Shown here in pieces: positions 47,020 through 55,537 of a stretch of 62,526 nucleotides of DNA. This stretch comes from a virus. Position 1 is the first letter of the stretch, and each line of letters begins with the position of its first letter. The translations under genes were made by a program, and so were the position numbers. The notes under the pieces were generated by a model. That model was not told where the DNA came from. It saw nothing but the letters and a program-made list of their open reading frames with translations, and did not search any database. The stretch is taken from positions 1-62,526 of IMG/VR virus record IMGVR_UViG_3300019763_000009, one strand, 5' to 3'.

Positions 47020-48603
47020 ATGGCAGTACCTTCATATACGACAGACTTATTAACTTTTGATGACGCTTCAACAGCTACCAATTGGTTAGAATTTACTGGA
47101 TATACTGCTTCAGCGCCACCAGACGTTGATACTGACTACGCTATCTATGGTTCGTCAAGTATTACTGCTGACAGAGCAAAAACTGGATTAAGTAGTATTG
47201 GTAGTACTGCTACAACGGTTACCCTCCCTACTAACGGTGCATTTTTTGTTTGGAGTAAATTCCTTGCACCTAACTCTCTGGCTACTATTGCAAGTGGTGG
47301 TATCAGAGTTGGTATCGGTAGTAGTTCAGGAAACTTTGATCTTTGGTATGTTGGTGGTTCGGACACTTATGCGTATGGTGGTTGGAAAAATTACGCAGTT
47401 GATCCGTTAATAGGTTCTCCTGATGACACACAAGGTACTCCAACTGGGACATATTCTGCAGTTTGTATGGCTTGGAATTTACCTACTCAGGCACCATCAA
47501 AGGGTAATCCATTCAGTGTTGATATTATTCGTTATGGAAGAGGTGAATCAATATTTACAGGTGGTGAAACATCTGATTATGCTACATTTTTAGGTTATTC
47601 AACTGTTAATGATAACTCAACTGGTGGAAGATTTGGATTAATTCAGGCTGTTGCTGGTGGTTATCTTTATAAAGGTTTAATGAGTTTAGGTACCACTGCC
47701 ACCGCTGTTGATATGCGAGATTCCAACGTTTCTATCACAATTGATGATACTTTAACAGTTTCAAGTGTATTTAATAGAATTGAAGTTAACAACGCTTCTT
47801 CTAATATTGAATGGACAAGTGTATTAATTACAAAGGTTGGATTAATATCAAAGGGTCAATTTGAAATGATTGACAATGCTACAGTCACTAAAACTGGATG
47901 TACATTTACTGATATGGATACTTTCATTTATCAAAATAACGCCACTATAGATGGTGGTACTACATATCGTAGGTGTGGTCTGGTAACACAGGGTGGGTCA
48001 ACAATTACCGATTGTAATTTTGATAGTTCTACGTCAACAATTGCTCTTCTTGTTGATAATAATGATGTTGTTTCATATTGTAGTTTCACAAGTTCTGGTA
48101 CAGGACATGCTGTTCAAGGATTTGATGTTGCTGGTGATTATACTTTAGTGGAATGGTCTTTTGATGGGTATGCGGCAACTAATGGAACAACAGGTAATGA
48201 GGCAATTTATGTCACAGCAACCACAGGAATAGTTAATCTTTATCTTACAGGTGGAACATCACCTACTATTAGAACTGCTGGTGCAACAGTAAACGTTATC
48301 CAATCCTCTACATTAACAATTGGTAGGGTTTTGTCTGCATCTGATGTGTATGTTTATAGAAAGGATGACAAAACTCTTCTTTCTAGTGCTGATCCTATTT
48401 CCGCATTAGATGTTCTGGTTAATGGAGTACAGTACTACAAATTAGTTTATTCATATAATGCGGCAGTATTATCAGGTGTTGAGGTTCAAATAAAAGTATT
48501 TAATCTTGGATACGTGAATATCAGACAGGATTACACATTAACAAGTTCTGATTCACGTGTAGAGGTTCAACAAAGAATTGATAGAAATTACCTTAACCCG
48601 TAA
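47020..48603 (+). CDS. Beta-helix-type virion protein
   Basis: 527 aa, Thr/Ser/Gly-rich. From about residue 200 to 430 the sequence alternates short strands and turns (NNASSNIEWTSVLITKVG; DNATVTKTGCTFTD; CDF/CSFTSSG patterns), like a right-handed beta-helix. The C-terminus ends DRNYLNP, similar to the ERNYSNPA end of the protein at 48854. A capsid or tail decoration or fibre is likely. Confidence 0.6.
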   Translation: MAVPSYTTDLLTFDDASTATNWLEFTGYTASAPPDVDTDYAIYGSSSITADRAKTGLSSIGSTATTVTLPTNGAFFVWSKFLAPNSLATIASGGIRVGIGSSSGNFDLWYVGGSDTYAYGGWKNYAVDPLIGSPDDTQGTPTGTYSAVCMAWNLPTQAPSKGNPFSVDIIRYGRGESIFTGGETSDYATFLGYSTVNDNSTGGRFGLIQAVAGGYLYKGLMSLGTTATAVDMRDSNVSITIDDTLTVSSVFNRIEVNNASSNIEWTSVLITKVGLISKGQFEMIDNATVTKTGCTFTDMDTFIYQNNATIDGGTTYRRCGLVTQGGSTITDCNFDSSTSTIALLVDNNDVVSYCSFTSSGTGHAVQGFDVAGDYTLVEWSFDGYAATNGTTGNEAIYVTATTGIVNLYLTGGTSPTIRTAGATVNVIQSSTLTIGRVLSASDVYVYRKDDKTLLSSADPISALDVLVNGVQYYKLVYSYNAAVLSGVEVQIKVFNLGYVNIRQDYTLTSSDSRVEVQQRIDRNYLNP

Positions 48604-48621
48604 TAAGTTAAGGTAAAATAA

Positions 48622-48629
48622 CATAAATA
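48622..48629 (+). promoter_or_regulatory. Late promoter (CATAAATA)
   Basis: One base from consensus in a 38-base gap. An 8-bp hairpin ACCTTAAC/GTTAAGGT (48590-48597, 48607-48614) immediately precedes it without a T-run. Confidence 0.5.
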
Positions 48630-48641
48630 AAAGGTGAGACT

Positions 48642-48842
48642 ATGATTTACAAAATTGTGTATTTTTCTGAAGCGGAATTCCCTGACACTTCGGTTATACA
48701 AATTCAAGACGAATTAATTCAAGGGGATAAGGTTTTTATAAATCGTGAACACACATTGACAATAGAACATTTTATTGAAAGTGGTGAAGACCTTACAATA
48801 CTAGACGGAGAAAAGATATTAAAATTAAAGTTAAACATTTAG
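48642..48842 (+). CDS. Hypothetical 66-aa protein
   Basis: Alternating hydrophobic and acidic residues, no known motif. Lies between two virion genes directly behind a late promoter. Confidence 0.5.
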   Translation: MIYKIVYFSEAEFPDTSVIQIQDELIQGDKVFINREHTLTIEHFIESGEDLTILDGEKILKLKLNI

Positions 48843-48853
48843 GAGGATAACAA

Positions 48854-51034
48854 ATGGCTTTTATAGTAAACACAATCGTCGATCCAGATGATATTAACAC
48901 ATCATGGACGGCAGGAACAGGAAATTTGGATGGTCACTATTATACGGATGAGATACACATTAACTGTGTTGACAAGACTTTCCACTTTAAAGGAACAGGA
49001 AATATGGATACGTCTGGTGATGGTATTACGGGTCAGACATTATATTCATTTTTTAAAGACAGATGGCAAGATACTGCATCAATCACTAAATTTGACTTTC
49101 CAATGCTATCAATCACGAATGAGCAGTTTGAATTCATTGATGCTTGGATTCCAGATGATGGTGCTTCGGCTACAGTAACAGACTTGACTTTTGCAGATGG
49201 TAACCCAGATACAATTACAACTGCTGGTGCAGTTGATTTTACGGATTATTATAAATCAGGTGATACATTAAATGTAAGTGGTTCGTCATCAAATGACGGT
49301 ATTTATACTATTGATAGTGTAACGTCTACTGTAATCACATTAGTTGCAACAGATACATTAGTAGCTGAAGGAACTGCTGATGTTACTGCAACATTGACAT
49401 CAAATGTTGTAACACAGGGTATATTTGAGACAACAACCAGTAAATTGATCAGATCTGCTGGATGGTCAGAAGTTCTTGCTGATAATACAGTTAACAAAAG
49501 GGTATCAGGTATTGTATCATTGGGTACTTTGGTTGATAATACTGACCAACCATATTTCGCACAGGATAGTTCATTTACCGCTGGAACATCTAATACAGAG
49601 TATACTGGACCTGTTAATGAGGGTGTACGTATCTACTCACAAGTTGTAGGATCAAGTGATATTTCATTTGATGGTGTTAATGGTATTACATCAACAGGAC
49701 CGAGATTAGACGTGTTCCAAGTTGGAGATTCAATTACAGTAACAGGAACAACATTAAATGAAGATACATATACAGTTGCAAGTATTGTTAGTCCTTATGA
49801 GATAACAATCGTTGAAACTGGTGCATCTGAGGCATCACAATCAGCAACATTAGTTACTGATTTATCAGCTTATTTCAAAATGTATGTTCGTGAGCGTGGT
49901 AAGGTTTATGCTGATTCTAATCTAACCGATATCGGTGTTACTACTATGACATATATCGTGTATCGTTTCCCTGTTAGTAATGCAACAGACCTTAACCTTG
50001 AAACAACTGCTGATACACAAATTGATTCAAATACAGATGGTACTGCCGATGTATCACCATATGATGTTATTGATATCACATATCTACCTAATCCACAGTC
50101 AGGTACAGGTGTTGTAAATATTACAGGTGATTGGGCAACAGGTACAACATATCTATTAGGTGATGTAGCGTATGATGCAACAAACTCACTATCTAATGTA
50201 GATGGTGCTCGTTGGTACTACGTTAGTTCAACAACTGGTGATTCAGACAACACAGATATGAATACTGATACTGGTAATACATGGACAATCTGGGACAAAT
50301 CATCAGGTGGCGGAGAGCGTTTTGTAAAAGATGGTTTCTATGCTTATAGTGTTATTATTGACGCTAATAATATTGTTACTTCTGGTGATGAGAAAGTTGA
50401 TTCACCTTATACTCACACATCTGGTGGTGATAAAGAAAATGTTTATGACTTCTGTCAGTGGTCACTACGTCAAGAAACAACTATTGATGTTGATACAAGT
50501 CGTAATGGTAATGTTGCTGACTTGTTATCAGAGTTTGTTGGTGCTACACTAGAGACAAGTGATGGTGTTTTCATTGACGATTTGAAACCAATTGATACTA
50601 ACAATGTTGTTTTCAATGATTATTCTGGTATTGCTCGTACATATCCATTGGTTGTTACAGTTACAATCAACTTTAACAATAACTTGTCTACTGATTCAGA
50701 TGCCGTATTCTACGCATATTACAAATCAGTTGCATCGGGTGACTTCGGTACAACAAATGCATTTCAAGTTATTAAATCACCTTCTGGTGAGGTTGGATCT
50801 GATGTTACTAATAATGTACCTGATGGTGCATCTGGTTCATCATATCAGTTCTCATATGCATATGATGGTGATGAAACAGGTGGTCGTGTAGCTTCAACAG
50901 AAACCGATATTGTTGTTGTTGCTATCGGATTAAGCACTGGTCAATATGTTCAAGCGGAAGGAACAATTACTAACACTGGAGCATCTGTATCTTTGGTTGC
51001 TCCACTTGAAAGAAATTACTCTAACCCAGCTTAA
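48854..51034 (+). CDS. Large virion protein with two 'GDTLxVxG' beta modules
   Basis: 726 aa. Two copies of a beta module (SGDTLNVSGSSSNDGIYTID near residue 135; VGDSITVTGTTLNEDTYTVA near 290) related to one in the protein at 28439. The C-terminal third (RTYPLVVTVTINFNNNL, ERNYSNPA end) is typical of phage appendage proteins. No enzymatic motif. Good SD (AGGAGG, 48841-48846). Confidence 0.6.
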   Translation: MAFIVNTIVDPDDINTSWTAGTGNLDGHYYTDEIHINCVDKTFHFKGTGNMDTSGDGITGQTLYSFFKDRWQDTASITKFDFPMLSITNEQFEFIDAWIPDDGASATVTDLTFADGNPDTITTAGAVDFTDYYKSGDTLNVSGSSSNDGIYTIDSVTSTVITLVATDTLVAEGTADVTATLTSNVVTQGIFETTTSKLIRSAGWSEVLADNTVNKRVSGIVSLGTLVDNTDQPYFAQDSSFTAGTSNTEYTGPVNEGVRIYSQVVGSSDISFDGVNGITSTGPRLDVFQVGDSITVTGTTLNEDTYTVASIVSPYEITIVETGASEASQSATLVTDLSAYFKMYVRERGKVYADSNLTDIGVTTMTYIVYRFPVSNATDLNLETTADTQIDSNTDGTADVSPYDVIDITYLPNPQSGTGVVNITGDWATGTTYLLGDVAYDATNSLSNVDGARWYYVSSTTGDSDNTDMNTDTGNTWTIWDKSSGGGERFVKDGFYAYSVIIDANNIVTSGDEKVDSPYTHTSGGDKENVYDFCQWSLRQETTIDVDTSRNGNVADLLSEFVGATLETSDGVFIDDLKPIDTNNVVFNDYSGIARTYPLVVTVTINFNNNLSTDSDAVFYAYYKSVASGDFGTTNAFQVIKSPSGEVGSDVTNNVPDGASGSSYQFSYAYDGDETGGRVASTETDIVVVAIGLSTGQYVQAEGTITNTGASVSLVAPLERNYSNPA

Positions 51035-51056
51035 CATAATGGTTTAATTATTGTAT

Positions 51057-51085
51057 TATAGGGGGTAGGTCAACTACCCCCTATA
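51057..51085 (+). terminator. Perfect hairpin abutting a late promoter
   Basis: TATAGGGGGTAG (51057-51068) and CTACCCCCTATA (51074-51085) form 12 perfect bp with a 5-base loop. No T-run follows; instead TATAAATA begins inside the right arm. It may be a processing or partial-termination site at the gene boundary. Confidence 0.6.
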
Positions 51086-51089
51086 AATA
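51082..51089 (+). promoter_or_regulatory. Late promoter (TATAAATA)
   Basis: Exact consensus 38 bases before the ATG at 51127; shares four bases with the hairpin upstream. Confidence 0.7.
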
Positions 51090-51126
51090 CATGTACGTTA
51101 TGAAAGTTAAGGAGAACTTTATATAG

Positions 51127-52734
51127 ATGAGTGAATTAAATTATATACAAATGCCACCTGATGGAACAGGAAAAAAATCCAAACAGACTGTAACTGTGAC
51201 TATTTATTACACTAATGGAAGTAATAGTTTTAGTGTTGGAGATAAAGTCTTAACAGATGATGGATTTGACGGTGATGTGTTAATCGTCGCTGGTGATCAA
51301 TTCAGCGGACATCTTCATATCGTTGTTTCAATGGAATCTATACTGAACAGTGTGGAGTCTGGAACATCATTGAAAGTTGGTGGTGTTACATTCGCCACTT
51401 CAACAGGTACCACCAACGAACTATACACACAAGATATTGTTATAACAGGTGGTAATGATCCAACAAACAAGGCATCAGTTGATGTAAGAGGTGCGTTAAC
51501 AACAACCTTTGAATCTGGTGATCCTAGTTTTGATGCGTTTGGTAAACTACAAACATCGGAAACTACAACTATTCGTGAGTATCAACCCGTTCACAATTCT
51601 ATGTCTGACGAATTTACAGAAACAGAAGAACTTGGTGCTACAGTTTCGTGGGATGAAACAAGACATCTTGTAGTAATGGAAAATCCTACTACAAATGGCG
51701 CTAGAAGTATGAGAAGAACTAACCTTTATCACAAATACCAAACAGGTGTTGCGACCACAGTAATGTTTTCTGCATTTTCTGGCGGTGATTATATTAATGT
51801 TGTTCGAAGAATGGGTATTTTTGATGACAGTGATGGATTATACTACAAAATGACAGATGGTGTCATTAGTGTGTGTGTCCGTTCGTCATGTAATGGATCA
51901 ATAGAAGAGGTTTGTGTTCCTCAGTCCGAATGGAATATAGATAGACTAGATGGATCAGATGATGCTAATAATGTTAGTGGTAAATCACTAGTTCCGGGTA
52001 TGTCACAGATAATGATTATTGACTTTCAGTGGTTAGGTGCTGGTCGTGTTAGATTCAGTTTTGTTATTGACGGTATTCCTATTGTTTGTCACGAATTTAA
52101 TCATGCGGGATACCTTGCAAATCCATACATGAGAACAGGTACACTTCCTTTTACAATGGAACAGGAAAATGTAGGTGCGTTGGGTAACCCAGCATTCCTG
52201 TATGGTATTGCTGCAAAAGTTGCATGTGAAGGAAAGTTTGCTCCACCAGAGAAACTTTACGGTGGTTCCATCGATGAACCTGTAACTGTGGATGATGATG
52301 TTGATTGGGTTCATATAGCATCTTTTAGGTCCAGAAAACAGTATGGGTCACCACTCACCGATAATAGGTCAGTTGTCATACCAACTATGGTTACTCTTTC
52401 TGAATTAACAAGCACAGGTAATCCTTGGTTACTAGAATTAGTTAAAAATGATACATTAGATACACCAATGTGGGACAATGGAGTATCATATCCTCAATCA
52501 GCATTAGAAGTTGCTAGTGCATCTGGTTCAATTGACGGTAAGGTTGTTATGTCATGGATAGTAACAGGTGATGAACACATCAGTTTGTCCGATTTTTTTA
52601 GTATGTTGACAGAAATTATTATAAGAAAATCTGATATTGAGTTGGAACCAGACCACTATACTTTGAGGGCAAAACTTTACAATACAGTACCAATTGAAGT
52701 AGTGGTTGCCTTCAATTGGAAAGAGATTAGATAA
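51127..52734 (+). CDS. Virion protein with DAFGKLQTSE motif
   Basis: 535 aa. The segment SFDAFGKLQTSETTTIREYQ near residue 140 matches a motif common at the start of lectin-like domains in phage structural proteins (xDAFGRLRVS). The following 250 residues are beta-rich (MGIFDDSDGLYYKM, WLGAGRVRFSFVIDG), suggesting a concanavalin-like fold. Likely an external virion protein. Coupled to the next gene by TAATG. Confidence 0.6.
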   Translation: MSELNYIQMPPDGTGKKSKQTVTVTIYYTNGSNSFSVGDKVLTDDGFDGDVLIVAGDQFSGHLHIVVSMESILNSVESGTSLKVGGVTFATSTGTTNELYTQDIVITGGNDPTNKASVDVRGALTTTFESGDPSFDAFGKLQTSETTTIREYQPVHNSMSDEFTETEELGATVSWDETRHLVVMENPTTNGARSMRRTNLYHKYQTGVATTVMFSAFSGGDYINVVRRMGIFDDSDGLYYKMTDGVISVCVRSSCNGSIEEVCVPQSEWNIDRLDGSDDANNVSGKSLVPGMSQIMIIDFQWLGAGRVRFSFVIDGIPIVCHEFNHAGYLANPYMRTGTLPFTMEQENVGALGNPAFLYGIAAKVACEGKFAPPEKLYGGSIDEPVTVDDDVDWVHIASFRSRKQYGSPLTDNRSVVIPTMVTLSELTSTGNPWLLELVKNDTLDTPMWDNGVSYPQSALEVASASGSIDGKVVMSWIVTGDEHISLSDFFSMLTEIIIRKSDIELEPDHYTLRAKLYNTVPIEVVVAFNWKEIR

Positions 52735-53468
52735 TGTTGCAAGGTGGATGGGCAGGACAGTGGGAATATTGGGATAAGTTTAATAATGATCCTGTTACCC
52801 TTGATCATGTTGTAATGTTTGACGGACCATCAAAAACCATTTGGATTCTTTCTGATGTGTCAGAAGTTGATGTTAAACAACAATTGTATAGTGATTGGAA
52901 GGAATGGATATCATTATATGATAATTCTAAGTATTTACAAGCATTTGGTACTGAGGGTGGAAGACCAATTTCTGATACAGAGAAATTAGGTGATACATAT
53001 TTTCTTTTAAATGACTGGATTATACGACAACGAGACGCTACGACTACTACAAACATTATAGGTAATCTGTATGCATATGATCTTAATGACAATCCAAAAG
53101 ATCCTTATGGATTTGATCCAGACGGACTGAAGTCTATAAGTTCCCAAACTTCATTGTTGGTTAGTACAGTTGTTCAGACAAAAGAAGTTGTTGTAGAAGT
53201 TCCTGTATACGTTGAAGTAGAAGTTCCAGCACAAGGTCTGACATCATCACAAGAAACCACCTTGAATCTTGCTTATGAAGAGGCGAGACGTGGTAGGGCG
53301 ATGCAAACTAACAAAGTTGGAATATCAACCGTTGGTACAGGTGTAAGTGCTCTTGATACGATACAAGTATTTGATGATGATGGAGTAACTTTATTGTATA
53401 CGATTGTTGTTACAGGAGAGAATGCTGACAACCGACAAGTAACATATATTAAACCATATCCATCATAA
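52734..53468 (+). CDS. Virion-associated protein
   Basis: 244 aa. The N-terminal half (FDGPSKTIWI, QQLYSDWKEW, DNSKYLQAFGTEGGRPI, GDTYFLLNDWIIR) is a pattern found in many phage genomes next to tail genes, with unknown role. A VVVEVPVYVEVEVPA stretch near 145-160 links to a C-terminal segment. Start overlaps the upstream stop. Confidence 0.6.
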   Translation: MLQGGWAGQWEYWDKFNNDPVTLDHVVMFDGPSKTIWILSDVSEVDVKQQLYSDWKEWISLYDNSKYLQAFGTEGGRPISDTEKLGDTYFLLNDWIIRQRDATTTTNIIGNLYAYDLNDNPKDPYGFDPDGLKSISSQTSLLVSTVVQTKEVVVEVPVYVEVEVPAQGLTSSQETTLNLAYEEARRGRAMQTNKVGISTVGTGVSALDTIQVFDDDGVTLLYTIVVTGENADNRQVTYIKPYPS

Positions 53469-53478
53469 GGAGTATTAA

Positions 53479-53709
53479 ATGAGTGTATATCCTAAATGGA
53501 TGGGTAAACGTAATAGACAGATAACTGTTGAAATACCAGTACCAGATTATTCAAGTGGTGGTGGTAGTGGTGGTGGAGTATCAATAGTTAGGGTACAACA
53601 ACCGATACCAACTGTAAAAATTAAAAAAGTAGTTGTTCTTGATGACTATGAAAATATAAATATAACTGTATTACAGGTCATTGACCTTTCATTGAATGGA
53701 GGAACGTAA
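53479..53709 (+). CDS. Small hypothetical virion-block protein
   Basis: 76 aa with a glycine-serine linker (SSGGGSGGG) in the middle, suggesting two short ordered ends joined by a flexible segment. Coupled by TAATG to the next gene. Confidence 0.5.
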   Translation: MSVYPKWMGKRNRQITVEIPVPDYSSGGGSGGGVSIVRVQQPIPTVKIKKVVVLDDYENINITVLQVIDLSLNGGT

Positions 53710-54182
53710 TGTTAACGTTTGAAATGAGGAAGACAAAATCATTATCTATGCCAGTATTGGTAGAGGGTATACAACAAGAAATGTTACGTTTTAAGTTTGT
53801 TGTTGAAGTTAATGGTATTGATTACGGATTTAAAGCTAAAACTGGTGGGGATAATGTACAATTCGCTATTCCACCTTTAGAAACTGTCATAGAAGGACTT
53901 GAAGACGGTGTATATAATGCTAAATTGGAAGTATCGGCTATCACTGAGGGTGACAGAGGGTTCTTTATGCAACCTTGGAATGAACAGGTTAGAGTTAAAC
54001 AGTCTGTGAACATTGAAGTTGCTCCAGTAGAAGAGGAAATAAAAGAAGAACCAGTGACAGAAAAAATTAAATTAAAGATTACATCAATCTTCACTGAATC
54101 TGATGATGATGTTGAAATTGAAGAAGAATGTGCAACAGAAAAGATTAATAAAAACAATAAGTTACGAGATAAATTTAAATAA
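53709..54182 (+). CDS. Hypothetical protein with acidic tail
   Basis: 157 aa. N-terminal about 100 residues are beta-rich (LRFKFVVEVNGIDYGF, VQFAIPPLETVIEG), followed by a highly charged Glu/Lys tail. Last gene of the second structural block. Confidence 0.5.
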   Translation: MLTFEMRKTKSLSMPVLVEGIQQEMLRFKFVVEVNGIDYGFKAKTGGDNVQFAIPPLETVIEGLEDGVYNAKLEVSAITEGDRGFFMQPWNEQVRVKQSVNIEVAPVEEEIKEEPVTEKIKLKITSIFTESDDDVEIEEECATEKINKNNKLRDKFK

Positions 54183-54203
54183 TGAAAAAAAGTTTCAAAA
54201 AAG

Positions 54204-54232
54204 TTGACAAAAAAGCATAAATAACTTATAGT
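54204..54232 (+). promoter_or_regulatory. Sigma70 promoter for the tRNA array, with embedded late motif
   Basis: TTGACA (54204-54209), 17-base spacer, TATAGT (54227-54232); start expected near 54239. The spacer contains CATAAATA (54216-54223), a near-consensus late promoter, so the array could be transcribed both early and late. Confidence 0.8.
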
Positions 54233-54263
54233 AGAAGAAAAAATTAAACAAGGAATCACAAAA

Positions 54264-54395
54264 ATGACTACACAACTCACAACAAATCTAACGATGACTC
54301 ATTCGAAATCAGAGAATTTCGAAATGATAGCGTTACGTCCGATTTGTAATCAGTGGTTTGATTATAGTGTGGGCAGAGTGAGAGACAGAATGTGA
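54264..54395 (+). CDS. 43-codon leader ORF of the tRNA array
   Basis: ATG 54264 follows AAGGA by nine bases; the frame (MTTQLTTNLTMTHS start, VRDRM end) stops at TGA 54393-54395. It lies between the promoter and a terminator, and its stop codon sits inside the first arm of an alternative hairpin. Threonine-rich start, otherwise no striking codon run. It may act as a leader peptide whose translation controls read-through rather than as a functional protein. Confidence 0.55.
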   Translation: MTTQLTTNLTMTHSKSENFEMIALRPICNQWFDYSVGRVRDRM

Positions 54396-54466
54396 CCTTG
54401 TAAGAAAGTTTTACATAACCTATCCGAAAGGGTCACACTCTATATAAGAATGTGACCCTTTTTTGT
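54387..54466 (+). terminator. Attenuator-like competing hairpins before the first tRNA
   Basis: Terminator: AAAGGGTCACA (54427-54437) pairs perfectly with TGTGACCCTTT (54451-54461), then TTTTG. The same left arm can instead pair with TGTGACC at 54391-54397, part of an 11-base direct repeat AGAATGTGACC (54387 and 54447). The two pairings exclude each other. Confidence 0.75.
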
Positions 54467-54483
54467 TCTTTGAAAATTGAATA
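54464..54483 (+). promoter_or_regulatory. boxA-like antitermination element 1
   Basis: TGTTCTTTGAAAATTGAATA closely resembles boxA of bacterial rRNA leaders (E. coli TGCTCTTTAACA; Bacillus TGTTCTTTGAAAACT). It lies right after the attenuator and 39 bases before the first tRNA. Confidence 0.6.
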
Positions 54484-54521
54484 TTGACTAAATGAAAAAC
54501 AAATGATAAAGTATTGTATGT

Positions 54522-54594
54522 ACCCTATCCGTGGGAAACGGTGGTCGGTTTACGAAACCAGCTTACGGAGGTTCGACTCCTCCATAGGGTGCCA
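54522..54594 (+). tRNA. tRNA-Arg(ACG), irregular
   Basis: Acceptor ACCCTAT/ATAGGGT, discriminator G, encoded CCA; T-arm GGAGG-TTCGACT-CCTCC. The likely anticodon loop TTACGAA gives ACG, but the anticodon stem has a mismatch (C28-A42) and the D-arm is shortened (CCGT-GGGAA-ACGG is the best stem). Identity is therefore less sure than for the other tRNAs. Confidence 0.6.
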
Positions 54595-54616
54595 ATATAT
54601 AATACGGAGATTTAAT

Positions 54617-54925
54617 ATGAAAATATGTTTTTGGTGTAGAAAGTCAAAAGATGATATTGTGGATGACAAACCAGAATTTTTTGACTATGAACCTTGTGAT
54701 ACTTGTCAAGGATGGTGGGACAAAGGGATTCTTGTTGTGGAAGTTGTAACAGAACCTAATGGAAACCCTCAAATAATTGATGAATTGTACCCAACAGGAT
54801 TCAGTGCTGTTGTAGGTGAAGATAATGTAAAAGAAATATTGACAACCTATCCTTCACTTGATATGATCTTGAAATCAAGAACGATGTATTTAAACAAAAC
54901 AGATTGGGATAAGTTTTTCCCATAA
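54617..54925 (+). CDS. Small zinc-ribbon-like protein
   Basis: 102 aa from ATG 54617 (GGAG upstream); an earlier in-frame start would lie inside the tRNA. CFWC (residues 4-7) and CDTC (27-30) could bind one zinc ion. The remainder is acidic alpha/beta. Unknown role. Confidence 0.55.
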   Translation: MKICFWCRKSKDDIVDDKPEFFDYEPCDTCQGWWDKGILVVEVVTEPNGNPQIIDELYPTGFSAVVGEDNVKEILTTYPSLDMILKSRTMYLNKTDWDKFFP

Positions 54926-54928
54926 TAT

Positions 54929-55002
54929 AGGGGATTGGTGAAATGGAATCATACTAGATTTTGAATCTAGCGTCGAAGGATCGATACCTTCATCCCCCGC
55001 CA
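54929..55002 (+). tRNA. tRNA-Gln(TTG)
   Basis: Anticodon arm CTAGA-TTTTGAA-TCTAG, T-arm GAAGG-ATCGATA-CCTTC, discriminator G, encoded CCA. Acceptor AGGGGAT/ATCCCCC has an A1-C72 mismatch; E. coli Gln likewise has a weak first pair. Confidence 0.88.
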
Positions 55003-55018
55003 ATTTAAAGGTAACATT

Positions 55019-55303
55019 ATGAAAAAATCATATTATGTGCATATTGGTAAACAACTTAAAGCCAGAGCCAGAACTGGTAATGGTAATGGTAAGATTCATT
55101 TGATCAAAGCATTTCGTAATAGTACAGGTTTTGGTTTAAGATCGTCACTTGATTATATTAGTGAAATGATGGATACTGGAAATCCAATACAAATTGATAG
55201 ATTAGATGTTCCGACAATAGAAAGATTGTTAGAGACAGGATTTATAGTTACAGGGTATACTGATGACCACTTCAAAGAAGATGATGGTTTATTTGAGATA
55301 TGA
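55019..55303 (+). CDS. Ribosomal L7/L12 C-terminal-domain-like protein with LFxI tail
   Basis: 94 aa. KIHLIKAFRNSTGFGL at about 25-40 follows the L12 C-domain pattern KxxVIKxxRxxTGLGL, with helices and a final strand (IERLLETGFIV) in the right order. L12 CTD binds translation factors; viral bL12 copies are known. There is no L12 N-terminal stalk-binding part. The C-terminus HFKEDDGLFEI is one of the shared LFxI tails. Confidence 0.65.
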   Translation: MKKSYYVHIGKQLKARARTGNGNGKIHLIKAFRNSTGFGLRSSLDYISEMMDTGNPIQIDRLDVPTIERLLETGFIVTGYTDDHFKEDDGLFEI

Positions 55304-55536
55304 AAAATTCATTTTTTGTATACAAGTATATTTATGGTGATGGTAAGATTGAGTATATTCATCAGACCATTGATACAAACCCAAGTAGAACGATTCCAGT
55401 TAGAAAAATGTATGATGCTGTTTATATTAAGAATATAACAACGGGTCAGGTATTAAAAGACCGATATACTGGTTCAGTAGGAAAAGAATTACCAGAAACA
55501 CAAGAAATATTAGACAATAGTTTATTTCAAATTTAA
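55300..55536 (+). CDS. Hypothetical protein with LFQI tail
   Basis: 78 aa starting in the ATGA that ends the L12-like gene. Body of alternating strands with Lys/Tyr; C-terminus ILDNSLFQI belongs to the LFxI group though without the acidic HF part. Unknown function. Confidence 0.55.
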   Translation: MKNSFFVYKYIYGDGKIEYIHQTIDTNPSRTIPVRKMYDAVYIKNITTGQVLKDRYTGSVGKELPETQEILDNSLFQI

Positions 55537-55537
55537 T

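Noticed and set aside
54410-54438. TTTACA at 54410 as a promoter -35 box before the tRNAs
   Set aside because: No -10 box lies 16-18 bases downstream; the sequence belongs to the attenuator loop.
54503-54616. N-terminal extension of the zinc-ribbon protein at 54617
   Set aside because: The extension would translate straight through the first tRNA; the ATG at 54617 has its own ribosome site.
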